Shown here one piece after another: positions 42,801 to 52,865 of a stretch of 64,000 bases of DNA. The notes beneath the pieces are model-generated. The model worked only from the letters and a program-made list of their open reading frames with translations. It had not been told where the DNA came from and did no database searches. This DNA is from Bacteroidales bacterium (GTDB lineage Bacteria; Bacteroidota; Bacteroidia; Bacteroidales; P3): contig JAKSMR010000001.1 of the NCBI GenBank assembly GCA_024400495.1, positions 1 through 64,000 of the forward strand. The letters run 5' to 3'. Numbering within the stretch: position 1 is the first letter of the stretch; each line of letters begins with the position of its first letter. A program made the position numbers and the translations under genes.

Positions 42801-43056
42801 TAGAGGAGGGCTTGAGCCGCCCACGCCCCGCGACCTCATACGAGGTCGCGGGTTATCATCGAGGGAGGCATGCCTGCCTGCCTGACGATACCCTGCCGCG
42901 ATGCTGACGGCTGGCTGGGATGACATCCCGTACACCAGGACCAGGACCCCAGGACCCCCATATCCCCCTTAAAGGGGGCTGGATACTTCAACATCCACAA
43001 ACACACAACACCATGAAGAACGCACTTGCACAAGACGAGGTCGGCAAGGAGTACAG

Positions 43057-43146
43057 GTAACCTCTACTGTTTCCGCTCGGAGATAGTAGAGGCGATGAAA
43101 AAAGTCGATCCGGAAGGCAATCCTCTAGCAGAAGAAAGCCAAAGTT
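43057..43146 (+). pseudogene. Short C-terminal gene remnant
   Basis: The frame GNLYCFRSEIVEAMKKVDPE, ending GNPLAEESQS and a TAA at 43146, has protein-like composition but no start. It may be another fragment of the same lost element. 42801-43056 shows no gene. Confidence 0.35.
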
Positions 43147-43222
43147 AACCGTTCAATATCTTCCAATATATTTCAATACATTCCAATATATTCCACTTCT
43201 TGCTTTCGGCCGAAAAAATTCG

Positions 43223-43230
43223 TATCTTTG
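43223..43230 (+). promoter_or_regulatory. Promoter box TATCTTTG without a gene
   Basis: TTG at about 20 bp spacing precedes TATCTTTGCAAAT. The next real gene, dnaX, is 320 bp away and has its own box at 43518. Confidence 0.65.
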
Positions 43231-43236
43231 CAAATG

Positions 43237-43410
43237 TAGAAAAGGGAGAAACGACGACAGGGTGACAGGCCGTAGGGCCCAGGCCTTTCCCTTGTCGCGT
43301 TTTGGCCGGCTTCCCTTTCCTCCGCCCTCGCTCCTCTGCCACTCCCATTCCCAGAAAGCAACCCGCCGCCGCCTCTGCCTGGGGTGGGAGAGAGCCGAGG
43401 AACGAAAAAA
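43237..43410 (+). ncRNA. Candidate structured RNA upstream of dnaX
   Basis: Downstream of a consensus promoter lies G/C-rich DNA with two nested hairpins. The first is CGACGACAGGG against CCCTTGTCG (43252-43297) with an inner AGGCC/GGCCT. The second is CTCCCATTCCCAG against CTGGGGTGGGAG (43342-43390) with outer CCTCG/CGAGG (43326-43400). An A-run follows. No protein-like frame exists. A housekeeping RNA such as 6S is possible, but I see no diagnostic consensus for RNase P, tmRNA or SRP RNA. Confidence 0.45.
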
Positions 43411-43517
43411 AAGATATCAACAGGCAAACGGCTGTAAATCTGCGGCGTTGGCGAGTTATCAGCACCTCCCGCGCGACTTTTTGTGAAAGAATATATTTTG
43501 ATTACATTATTTTTTTG

Positions 43518-43525
43518 TAATTTTG
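43518..43525 (+). promoter_or_regulatory. Promoter box TAATTTTG for dnaX
   Basis: TAATTTTG followed by TACAC, 25 bp upstream of the dnaX ATG. Confidence 0.65.
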
Positions 43526-43550
43526 TACACTCAAACAGTAGTGTAGAAAC

Positions 43551-44666
43551 ATGGAAAATTTCATAGTATCAGCGCGTAAGTACCGTCCCGAGACCTTTGA
43601 AAGTGTCGTAGGACAGCAGCATATCACCTCAACCCTCAAGAATGCTATCGCCACCGGCAAGCTGGCCCAGGCGTTCCTTTTCTGCGGTCCGCGAGGCGTA
43701 GGCAAGACGACCTGCGCACGCATCCTAGCCAAGACGATCAACTGCACCAACCTCTCCGAGAGCGTGGAAGCCTGCAACCAATGCGACTCCTGCAGCAGTT
43801 TCAACGAGGGCGCCTCGATGAACATCTTCGAGCTCGACGCCGCCTCCCACAATAGCGTGGAAGACATCCGCGACCTGGTGGCTCAGGTGCAGGTGCCTCC
43901 CCAGACGGGCAAGTACAAGGTGTATATCGTCGATGAGGTTCATATGCTCTCGTCGGCGGCTTTCAACGCCTTCCTCAAGACACTCGAGGAACCGCCCGCC
44001 TATGCGAAGTTTATCCTTGCCACTACCGAACGCCACAAGATCATCCCCACCATCCTCTCCCGTTGCCAGGTGTTCGACTTCAAGCGCATCAAGCTCGAAG
44101 ATATCGTAGGCCACCTGAAATACATCGCAGGGAAGGAGGGCGTGCAATATGAGGAGGAGGCGCTCCATGTCATCGCCGCCAAGGCCGAAGGCGGCCTGCG
44201 CGACGCGCTCTCCATCTTCGACCAGCAGGTGAGCTTCACTCGCGGCAACCTCACCTACAAGCAATGCGTCGAGAACCTGAATATCCTCGACAGCAGCTAT
44301 TACTTCAGGTTTGTCGAATATTTCCGTGCCGGCAGCATCTCCAACGCGCTCCTGCTCTATCAGGAGGTTGTGGATCGCGGCTTCGACGGACTGCATTTCC
44401 TCACCGGCCTCTCGGAGCATCTGCGCAACCTGCTTGTGGCTCTCGACCCGGCAACCCACAAGTTGCTGGAGGTCAGCGAGCAGAATCGTGTGAAGTTCGG
44501 CGAACAGGCAGCCGCCTGCGGCGTGGCACTCATCCTCGCCTTGCTGAATATCTCCTCCGACTACGAGTTCCGTTTCAAGGAGGCAGGCAACAAACGCCTC
44601 TTTGTGGAGGTGTGTCTGATGAAGATGGCCAACTATCTGGCTGCTGCCGCTCCCCGCCCCAATTAG
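43551..44666 (+). CDS. dnaX: DNA polymerase III subunit gamma/tau, domains I-III, ended by in-frame TAG
   Basis: A 371-residue clamp-loader ATPase. Walker A is FCGPRGVGKTTCARI (about 44-58), the zinc Cys set is CNQCDSC, the Walker B is YIVDEVHML, and the sensor-1 region is FILATTERHKIIPTILSRCQ. The frame stops at TAG 44664-44666, right where domain III ends. The same frame then stays open for 200 codons with a Pro/Gln/Ala linker and the tau-type C-terminal domain, so only one stop splits the gene. The 371-residue product matches a gamma-like protein. TAG ends many genes here (secA, hydF), so code reassignment is excluded. A CAG to TAG change would explain it. Confidence 0.93.
   Translation: MENFIVSARKYRPETFESVVGQQHITSTLKNAIATGKLAQAFLFCGPRGVGKTTCARILAKTINCTNLSESVEACNQCDSCSSFNEGASMNIFELDAASHNSVEDIRDLVAQVQVPPQTGKYKVYIVDEVHMLSSAAFNAFLKTLEEPPAYAKFILATTERHKIIPTILSRCQVFDFKRIKLEDIVGHLKYIAGKEGVQYEEEALHVIAAKAEGGLRDALSIFDQQVSFTRGNLTYKQCVENLNILDSSYYFRFVEYFRAGSISNALLLYQEVVDRGFDGLHFLTGLSEHLRNLLVALDPATHKLLEVSEQNRVKFGEQAAACGVALILALLNISSDYEFRFKEAGNKRLFVEVCLMKMANYLAAAAPRPN
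44664..44666 (+). other. In-frame TAG inside dnaX
   Basis: Reading codon by codon from 44667 gives 50 sense codons (IARSPQAEHITPTPQP onward) up to the ATG at 44817 with no frame change. No classic slippery heptamer or poly-A run is visible just upstream. Confidence 0.85.
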
Positions 44667-44816
44667 ATAGCAAGATCGCCCCAGGCGGAACATATAACCC
44701 CCACTCCTCAGCCCCATCCTCAGCAGGAAGCGGCGGCTGCCACGCCCCAGCCTCAGGCGGAAGCCAAGCCGTCGGCGCCATCCGTCGCCACCACCTCCCC
44801 GGCCCCTCAGGGAGGG

Positions 44817-45269
44817 ATGGCAGCCCCCAAAGTGGGCTTTATCAAACGCGCCACCACTTCCATCACAGACAACGGCGAGCAGCAGAAGGAGACGAAGGTG
44901 GTGGAGCAGAAGGAGATCACCCAGGAACTGCTCGACAGGCTCTGGCTCCAGTTTGCTGAGACAAAGAGGGACGAAACGAAAATCTACACCTTGTTGAAGA
45001 ACGCGCCCGTGCATTTCGTCGACCAGAAGATCTTCAACATCGAGATCACCAACATCTACTCGGGCAAGGAGATCGACTCGGTAAAGACAGAGATGCTTGC
45101 CTTTATGCGCGAGAACACAGGCCACCCGGCCCTCAACTGCAAGTACTATCAGGTCCGTGTCGAGCACGAAACGCTGGCCTACTCGCCCCAAGAGAAGTTC
45201 CAGGTGATGCAGGAGGTCAATCCCAATATGGTGGCGTTGAAACAGGTGTTTGGCGACATCGACTATTAG
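44817..45269 (+). CDS. dnaX: dnaX 3' part: tau linker end and C-terminal domain
   Basis: A 150-residue frame starting MAAPKVGFIKRATTS, in phase with the upstream dnaX frame. Residues from ITQELLDRLWLQFAETKRDE to VMQEVNPNMVALKQVFGDIDY form the C-terminal domain of Bacteroidota DnaX, which in tau ties the clamp loader to the polymerase and helicase. It could be reached by TAG readthrough, by reinitiation at 44817, or not at all if the gene is a natural truncation or the TAG is a sequencing or assembly error. Confidence 0.8.
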   Translation: MAAPKVGFIKRATTSITDNGEQQKETKVVEQKEITQELLDRLWLQFAETKRDETKIYTLLKNAPVHFVDQKIFNIEITNIYSGKEIDSVKTEMLAFMRENTGHPALNCKYYQVRVEHETLAYSPQEKFQVMQEVNPNMVALKQVFGDIDY

Positions 45270-45349
45270 AAAACCGGTAAAGGCGGCTTCCGATGGACTG
45301 GAAAGCAAGTCGATAGTGGTTGCCCAATCCGAAAAAATATCAAGAAACT

Positions 45350-46636
45350 ATGGCAGCAACATTGATCTTTCTGGGTGTGTTGATCTTCCTCTCGCACCTC
45401 TTCAGCGCCCTCTTCAGCAAGAAGCGTATCCCCGACGTGTTGCTCCTTCTGGCGATAGGCATCCTCGTGGGACCGGTAATGGGGTGGGTCACCCCCAACG
45501 ACTTGGGCCAGTTCGGCAACGTCTTCTCGTCGCTCACCCTGCTCTTCATCCTTTTCGATAGCGGCGTGGATATGAGCATCAACGCCTTGCGCAGCTCGTG
45601 GCGAGGTTTCGTGCAGGTGACGTTCCTCTCGTTCATCCTCTCGATGATTACCGTCGCCACGATAGCCCACTCGCTCGGCTATGGATGGGAGTCGTCGTGG
45701 CTTCTGGGCTCGATGGTGGCCGGTACCGCCGCCGCCATCGTCATCCCCCTGGTCAAGCAGATGAAGGTGAGCGAATACACAGCCACGGTACTCTCGTTGG
45801 AGAGCGCTCTCTCGGCCGTGTTGGGCATCGTCGTCACGCTATCGCTCATGGACAGCATCAAGTCGGGCAACACCAACATGGGTGCCATCCTGGGCGGCGT
45901 TATCTCGTCGGTATTCATGTCGCTCATCCTTGGTGCTGTTGCCGGCATCGTGTGGGCGGGCGTGTTGGACAGAATACGCAAGCTGCGCAACTCCATGTTC
46001 CTCACTCCGGCTTTCGTGTTCGTGCTCTACGGCATCGCCGAAGGGTTGGCTTATAGCGGCCCTATCGCGGCGCTGGCGTTCGGTATCGTGCTGGGCAATA
46101 TCGACTATTTCGAGTTCTCGTTCATCAAGAAGATGCATTCGCATAGGATGACCGCTCTGGAACCTAACGAGAAGTCGTTCTTCAAGGAGCTGGTGTTCGT
46201 CTTCAAGACCTTCTTCTTCGTCAATATCGGCGTGTGTATGCCTTTCAACAACGGCACGGCGCTGGTCTATGGCCTGATCATTACCGTGGCGCTCTTCATC
46301 GTCCGTTTCATCCTCCTGGCCATCGTGGGAAGAAACAACGAGCCTAACGACAGGCTGGTGGTGTCGATGATGATCCCCAAAGGTCTCGCCTCTGCCGTCC
46401 TCGCTTCCATGCCCGAACAACTCAACAACACCATGGGCTATGTGGTCATCCCGCACGCAACCATGTTGAAATACATAACCTATTCCATCATCTTCTTCTC
46501 TATCATCATCACCTCTCTGCTTGTCCTGCTGACGCGACGCCGCCTGGTGATGGAAGAGATCCCGCCTGCCGACCCTGTCGCCACGAAGGAAGTCCCCGGG
46601 CAAGAGGAGAAGAAGGAGCAGGCTTTGGAGAACTAA
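45350..46636 (+). CDS. Cation:proton antiporter (CPA family)
   Basis: A 428-residue inner-membrane protein with about 12-13 membrane segments. Motifs include LFDSGVDMSINALRSSW, GTAAAIVIPLVKQMKVSEYTATVLSLESALSAVLG and ALAFGIVLGN, typical of Na+/H+ or K+/H+ exchangers of the CPA1/CPA2 groups. A charged cytoplasmic tail follows (EEIPPADPVATKEVPGQEEK). The start at 45350 (MAATLIFLGV) is used because it begins the first helix. A short MITE-like element begins inside its stop codon. Confidence 0.92.
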   Translation: MAATLIFLGVLIFLSHLFSALFSKKRIPDVLLLLAIGILVGPVMGWVTPNDLGQFGNVFSSLTLLFILFDSGVDMSINALRSSWRGFVQVTFLSFILSMITVATIAHSLGYGWESSWLLGSMVAGTAAAIVIPLVKQMKVSEYTATVLSLESALSAVLGIVVTLSLMDSIKSGNTNMGAILGGVISSVFMSLILGAVAGIVWAGVLDRIRKLRNSMFLTPAFVFVLYGIAEGLAYSGPIAALAFGIVLGNIDYFEFSFIKKMHSHRMTALEPNEKSFFKELVFVFKTFFFVNIGVCMPFNNGTALVYGLIITVALFIVRFILLAIVGRNNEPNDRLVVSMMIPKGLASAVLASMPEQLNNTMGYVVIPHATMLKYITYSIIFFSIIITSLLVLLTRRRLVMEEIPPADPVATKEVPGQEEKKEQALEN

Positions 46637-46637
46637 A

Positions 46638-46682
46638 GGTGTCCTCTAATGGATTCAAAAAAACTAATTCTTAGAGGTCGCC
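46638..46682 (+). mobile_element. 45-bp short MITE-like element, copy 2
   Basis: It starts GGTGTCCTCTAATGG and ends TTCTTAGAGGTCGCC. It is flanked by a perfect 4-bp duplication, TAAA (46634-46637 and 46683-46686). The left TAAA includes the TAA stop of the antiporter gene. It would form a hairpin between the antiporter and dapF messages. Confidence 0.85.
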
Positions 46683-46721
46683 TAAAGAAACAAAAGTAGC
46701 AAAGAAATAACCCGTAAAGCT

Positions 46722-47531
46722 GTGAATAAATTACCGTTCTATAAGTTCGATGGCGCCGGCAACGACTTTGTCCTTGTCGATATCCGCCACAACGACCCTC
46801 ATCTCTCGACCGAACAGATCGCCCGCATCTGCCATCGCCGTTATGGCGTTGGCGCCGACGGCCTGATGACTCTAGGCAACGCCGACGGCTACGACTTCGA
46901 GATGCGTTATTACAACTCCGACGGACGTCTCGGCTCGATGTGCGGAAACGGAGGCCGTTGCATTACGGCTTTCGCACACGTGCTCGGAATCCCAGCCCAG
47001 GATGGCGTTTATCATTTTGTGGGATACGACGGCAGCCACGACGGCAAGATGATCGTGTGGCAGGAGGAGAATCTGCTGGGAATCGTCACGCTCGGGATGA
47101 AAGAGATCTCGTGCGATGAAATCCGCAAGATCGAGGACGAGGAGCTGGGGCTGAACGGCTATTTCCTGGACACGGGTTCGCCCCATTTTGTCCAAAGAGT
47201 GAGCGACCTGGCTCATTTCGATGTCGTCGGCGAAGGACGTCGCATACGCAACCTCGCCCAATATTTCCCCGAAGGAACCAATGTCGACTTCATCGAAGAT
47301 GCCGAGAACGGTATGCTCGACGTGCGCACTTATGAACGTGGCGTAGAAGACGAGACCTGGGCTTGCGGCACAGGCGTCACGGCTTGCGCCATCGTTACCG
47401 GCAACGGAAAAATCAAGAGCAAAGGCGGCGACTTCAGAGTTTCGTTTGTCCCTACAGGAAAAGCCTTCACACAAGTGAAGCTTACCGGCCCCGTAGCCCT
47501 TGACTTTACCGGCGAATGGCCTCTGTTTTAA
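46722..47531 (+). CDS. dapF: Diaminopimelate epimerase
   Basis: A 269-residue cofactor-independent epimerase that turns LL-DAP into meso-DAP for lysine and peptidoglycan. The two catalytic cysteines lie in SMCGNGGRC (near residue 74) and WACGTGVTAC (near 211). The start is a GTG at 46722, giving MNKLPFYKFDGAGNDF, the expected family N-terminus; no ATG would give it. ligA follows 42 bp later. Confidence 0.95.
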   Translation: MNKLPFYKFDGAGNDFVLVDIRHNDPHLSTEQIARICHRRYGVGADGLMTLGNADGYDFEMRYYNSDGRLGSMCGNGGRCITAFAHVLGIPAQDGVYHFVGYDGSHDGKMIVWQEENLLGIVTLGMKEISCDEIRKIEDEELGLNGYFLDTGSPHFVQRVSDLAHFDVVGEGRRIRNLAQYFPEGTNVDFIEDAENGMLDVRTYERGVEDETWACGTGVTACAIVTGNGKIKSKGGDFRVSFVPTGKAFTQVKLTGPVALDFTGEWPLF

Positions 47532-49646
<2,115 letters not shown>

Positions 49647-49679
49647 ACGAATAATCCTGTCTGAATAACTTGTTGAGAG

Positions 49680-50762
49680 ATGAAGAAGCAAATCCTGTTC
49701 GTTGCCTTGCTGATGCTTTCGTCTTTGCTGTTCGCACAGCAATGGGGGCTGTCTGCAACTGGCGGATATACCCTCCCCAACAAGTCGGAATGGGATTATA
49801 TAGGAGGTCCTAACTATGGTGTTGATGTGTCGGTTCGTTGGCGCACTTCGGGGGAGGAGACTTGGCAACGGCTTTGGCGTCGTCCTTCCTTTGGCTTGAG
49901 AGCTAATTTCGCCTATATCCCCGACGGGATTGCGGGCAACCGTATCGGTATTGCCGGGTTTATGACCAATCCTCTATGGAACGACCACGGAAAAGGCTCG
50001 TTGGCTTGGGAACTCGATTTCGGCCTTTCGGGTTACACTCTCCCTTATCGGGTATCCCATAACGAGCAAAACTATTTTATCGGCTCCTATCTCAATTGTC
50101 TCATCCATGCGGGATTGGAATATAAACAGCCTTTCCGGGACGGAAGCGCTATAGTGCTGGCAGCCAAGCTGGTGCATTCCTCCAACGGCTATATCCTCAA
50201 GCCCAACCAGGGGCTTAATTTCCTTCAGGTCGACATGGGTTATCTTCTTCCTGCTTCCTCGCAGATGGTGGTCAGCCCGCAGCCTGTGGTAGATCTCAAG
50301 CCTGGTCATCCGCTCTATCTCTCGCTCTCCTATGCGGGAGGATTGGTGCAGGCCCGATATAGCGGTCCGGCAAAGAACTACTATTATTGCCATACTGCCG
50401 AAGCGGCTTTGATGTGGCGCGCGGCAGAACGAGTGGCTTTGGGTGGCGGAGTGGATTATTCCTACAATTACAGCCAGTTGGAACTGCAACGATGGTGGAA
50501 TGACGACTATACCTATCCGTTCTACCTCTGCTATTTCGGCAGCATAGAGCCCTATTGGGGAAATATGTCGGTCAGGATTTCGGCCGGGGGATATCTGCTT
50601 AAGTCGCAGAATCCTCATGTTGTCAGCCTTCCTTTCTTTGAGCGTGTGGGATTGTATTACCATTTCCCCAAGAATATCTTTGGCGGAGTGTCGTTACGGG
50701 CTTATGCCGCCCATATCGATTTTATCGAGTTCACCCTCGGTTATAAAATACCTTTGTTATAG
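49680..50762 (+). CDS. Acyloxyacyl hydrolase/PagL-like lipid A deacylase
   Basis: A 360-residue outer-membrane protein with signal peptide MKKQILFVALLMLSSLLFA. KLVHSSNGYILKPNQGLNFL (about 162-181) matches the catalytic His-x-Ser region of PagL-like deacylases, where the usual form is HxSNG. These enzymes remove acyl chains from lipid A. The protein is twice the length of PagL, and the remaining strands are typical of the larger Bacteroidota version. It may form a unit with ligA, 33 bp upstream. Confidence 0.75.
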   Translation: MKKQILFVALLMLSSLLFAQQWGLSATGGYTLPNKSEWDYIGGPNYGVDVSVRWRTSGEETWQRLWRRPSFGLRANFAYIPDGIAGNRIGIAGFMTNPLWNDHGKGSLAWELDFGLSGYTLPYRVSHNEQNYFIGSYLNCLIHAGLEYKQPFRDGSAIVLAAKLVHSSNGYILKPNQGLNFLQVDMGYLLPASSQMVVSPQPVVDLKPGHPLYLSLSYAGGLVQARYSGPAKNYYYCHTAEAALMWRAAERVALGGGVDYSYNYSQLELQRWWNDDYTYPFYLCYFGSIEPYWGNMSVRISAGGYLLKSQNPHVVSLPFFERVGLYYHFPKNIFGGVSLRAYAAHIDFIEFTLGYKIPLL

Positions 50763-50826
50763 CCTTTCCTTTGGGGGAAAGAGACTGTCGAACAGAATGC
50801 AGCCTCGCGCTAGCGTCGCTCCGTCG

Positions 50827-50840
50827 TCGCGAATTTGCGA
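50827..50840. repeat. Palindrome-like motif, inverse of 24194-24207
   Basis: TCGCGAATTTGCGA is the exact reverse complement of the core at 24194. Both are followed by (C/T)AATGAT. It lies in the gap between convergent envelope genes. Confidence 0.5.
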
Positions 50841-50920
50841 TAATGATAGGGCTCAGAGGCAAAGCCTCCGGAAGATTGCTGGCGTTTGAGTCGTTTTTGT
50901 GGTGTTTGAAAATCAGATGT

Positions 50921-51937
50921 TTATTGCATTATGATGTCGGCCGCGCGTTCGATAATATTGTCCTTCCCGAGAGCTGTTGCTGCAGGATCAAGTGCCAGAT
51001 ACTCTTTGGGAGGAACGCCATTTTCGTAGTTCTTGCCGTCGGGAGAGAGGGTTCGGGTGATGCTGAACCGGTAGTACCAGCCGTTGGGTAGCTGGCCACC
51101 ATTGGGGAGGCCCAATCCGCCTCCTGTTGTGTCGCCTAACGTGGTGATTGTAGGGTAGCTGAGGCAGCAGAGCGAGAAGAAAGAGGTGGCGCTATAGGAA
51201 CCTCTGTCCTGAAGCACAACTACGGGCTTGAGGAAGGGTTTGACCCGGTCGTCGGATCGGGGAGCATAGACCTCCTCCAACGGGCTGAATTCGTTATGAT
51301 TGGGGCCGCTCTTGATCTGGGTCCTGTAGAGCAAGGTCTCTGGACGGGGAAAGAACTTGAGGATCTCCCAAACGTTATCCACGTTGCCTCCTCCGTTCTG
51401 CCTCAGGTCGAGAATGAGTCCTTGTGCCTTCGGATAATGGTTCCTTATATAATTGAGATAGGCGAGGCTGGCGGAATTGGAGAATGATCCGTAACGTATA
51501 TAAATGACGCTATCGTTGCGGATGCCGTTGTGCTGGAATCCTCCTGTTGAATGATAACCCGAAGTCAGATAGTTGAGAGCTACTATGTTGATGTCGATTT
51601 GCCGACGTTCGTACATGAGGTTGAAAATGTGCTCGCTACGCGAAACGTCATATCTCCCGATAAGGTTCACGTGTCCGTCGTTGAGACTGTTGAGCATGGA
51701 GGCGAGAACGGAGAAAAGAGAATCGGAAGAGATGTCGTCGGACACTCGGGCTGAATAAATCGTATGGATACTGTCCCAATTCACATCCTTCACATCGAAG
51801 AAAGCATATTGCCGATCTACTTTTTCCCAAAGATATTCAAACGTTTCGGTAGGAGATCCTGCTGGGTCGGGCTCCATGAATATTTTTTCGCAGGAGACGC
51901 AAAGGAGGAGAAGGGTGGGGAGGATGAGTTTTTTCAT
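50921..51937 (-). CDS. S41 family peptidase lipoprotein
   Basis: A 338-residue lipoprotein (signal MKKLILPTLLLLCVSC). The tricorn/CtpA-type core has GLILDLRQNGGGNVDN and the catalytic Ser in DRGSYSATSFFSLCC, followed by LGDTTGGGLGLPNGG. An N-terminal helical domain (WEKVDRQYAFFDVKDVNWDSI) is usual in this group. No PDZ domain is apparent. The substrate is unknown. It is cotranscribed with the barrel protein upstream at 51951 (13-bp gap). Confidence 0.88.
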   Translation of the reverse strand: MKKLILPTLLLLCVSCEKIFMEPDPAGSPTETFEYLWEKVDRQYAFFDVKDVNWDSIHTIYSARVSDDISSDSLFSVLASMLNSLNDGHVNLIGRYDVSRSEHIFNLMYERRQIDINIVALNYLTSGYHSTGGFQHNGIRNDSVIYIRYGSFSNSASLAYLNYIRNHYPKAQGLILDLRQNGGGNVDNVWEILKFFPRPETLLYRTQIKSGPNHNEFSPLEEVYAPRSDDRVKPFLKPVVVLQDRGSYSATSFFSLCCLSYPTITTLGDTTGGGLGLPNGGQLPNGWYYRFSITRTLSPDGKNYENGVPPKEYLALDPAATALGKDNIIERAADIIMQ

Positions 51938-51950
51938 ATGGAGAACAAGG

Positions 51951-52745
51951 TTAGAGTCTTACATCTAGTTGAAGCAAAAAGGAATGGCTGGCTATTTGTA
52001 GTTTGTAAGGACCGGCTTTTCGTGAAGTCAGGTAATCCCATCCATATCCCAAAGAGAGTCGGTTCCCTCCGTTGAGCTTGAAGGAGGCCCCGATTCCGGT
52101 AGCGATGTGGCAAGGACCGATAATATGCCAGTCATAAGTTGAAAAATAGGTGTTTGTAGTTCCTTCGGAATCAGATGTGTAGTTGTCGATTTGCGAGAAT
52201 CCGGGGCGGAATGCCGTTCCCAAGGGGGCAAACTTGCCGAGACTCCATAATTCCCATCTCCGGCTTAGGGAGAATCGGGCTTCAAGAGAGGCGTCGAGCA
52301 GCACAAAATCTGAAAGCGTCAAGGATGCGTTGTTGAGTTTGGGGTTGTTGCTGAGCCAGAGTAGGTTAGATATCGAGGCTCCTCCGCAGAAATGCCAACG
52401 GGACAGGCTGTCGTAACGGATGTCGCGTTTGGCTTCAAGACAGAAAAGTCCGAATCCGGCTATCGTGCTGAAATTGAGTCGGGGAGGGGTGGCGTCCTCA
52501 TAGTATCCGATGTCGATGCTTCCTGATGCGGAAAAATGCCAATGTGGGAGTTTGGGAGAGGTGAATTCGAGATCAAATCCCGGCTCGATTCTGGCTCCTT
52601 TGAATGTGATGGGCGACAACCCGTTGTCTCGGCAGACTCCGTATCCTATATTGGAGCGGATTCCTAAAGTCCATTGTGCTTGCAATGGATTGAAATTCAG
52701 TAGGAATAAGAAAGATGTTAACAATAATAACAGAAACTTGTTCAT
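51951..52745 (-). CDS. Outer-membrane beta-barrel protein of unknown function
   Basis: A 264-residue protein with a signal peptide (MNKFLLLLLTSFLFLLNFNPLQA) and alternating strands such as GIRSNIGYGVCRD, LSLGYGWDYLTSRKAG and a final FLLQLDVRL. The barrel-like pattern is clear but the family is not recognised. It is the first gene of a two-gene unit with the S41 peptidase. Confidence 0.75.
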   Translation of the reverse strand: MNKFLLLLLTSFLFLLNFNPLQAQWTLGIRSNIGYGVCRDNGLSPITFKGARIEPGFDLEFTSPKLPHWHFSASGSIDIGYYEDATPPRLNFSTIAGFGLFCLEAKRDIRYDSLSRWHFCGGASISNLLWLSNNPKLNNASLTLSDFVLLDASLEARFSLSRRWELWSLGKFAPLGTAFRPGFSQIDNYTSDSEGTTNTYFSTYDWHIIGPCHIATGIGASFKLNGGNRLSLGYGWDYLTSRKAGPYKLQIASHSFLLQLDVRL

Positions 52746-52786
52746 AAATATTGCGTGCGTGTATGTTCTATGTTAAATAATATTAG

Positions 52787-52794
52787 TAATTTTG
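52787..52794 (+). promoter_or_regulatory. Promoter box TAATTTTG for the coiled-coil lipoprotein
   Basis: TAATTTTGCAAAT, 71 bp upstream of the ATG at 52866. It lies close to the divergent promoter at 52819. Confidence 0.65.
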
Positions 52795-52818
52795 CAAATT
52801 GAATCAGCAAACATTTTG

Positions 52819-52826
52819 CAAAGATA
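52819..52826 (-). promoter_or_regulatory. Promoter box TATCTTTG for the barrel-peptidase pair
   Basis: Minus-strand TATCTTTGCAAAAT, 73 bp upstream of the ATG at 52745. The two divergent transcripts therefore overlap at their start points. Confidence 0.65.
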
Positions 52827-52865
52827 CATCAATTTTTGGAAAAGAAACTAAAAAATAATAAACAC

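Noticed and set aside
43057-43110. Further copy of the MITE-like element (GGTAACCTCTACT ... AGTAGAGGCG)
   Set aside because: Only about 11 bases of the end match, the right end differs, and no flanking duplication is present.
43262-43520. Two overlapping plus-strand frames upstream of dnaX
   Set aside because: Pro/Arg/Ser-rich sequence with no protein-like pattern; the DNA is better explained by RNA hairpins.
44664-44666. TAG as a reassigned sense codon
   Set aside because: TAG ends several unrelated genes here at the expected length (secA, hydF, the T9SS protein at 7308).
44264-44959. Alternative frame through the dnaX linker, open past the TAG, as a frameshift product
   Set aside because: The residues are Gly/Ser/His-rich without domain similarity, no slippery sequence is visible, and the original frame resumes DnaX similarity on its own.
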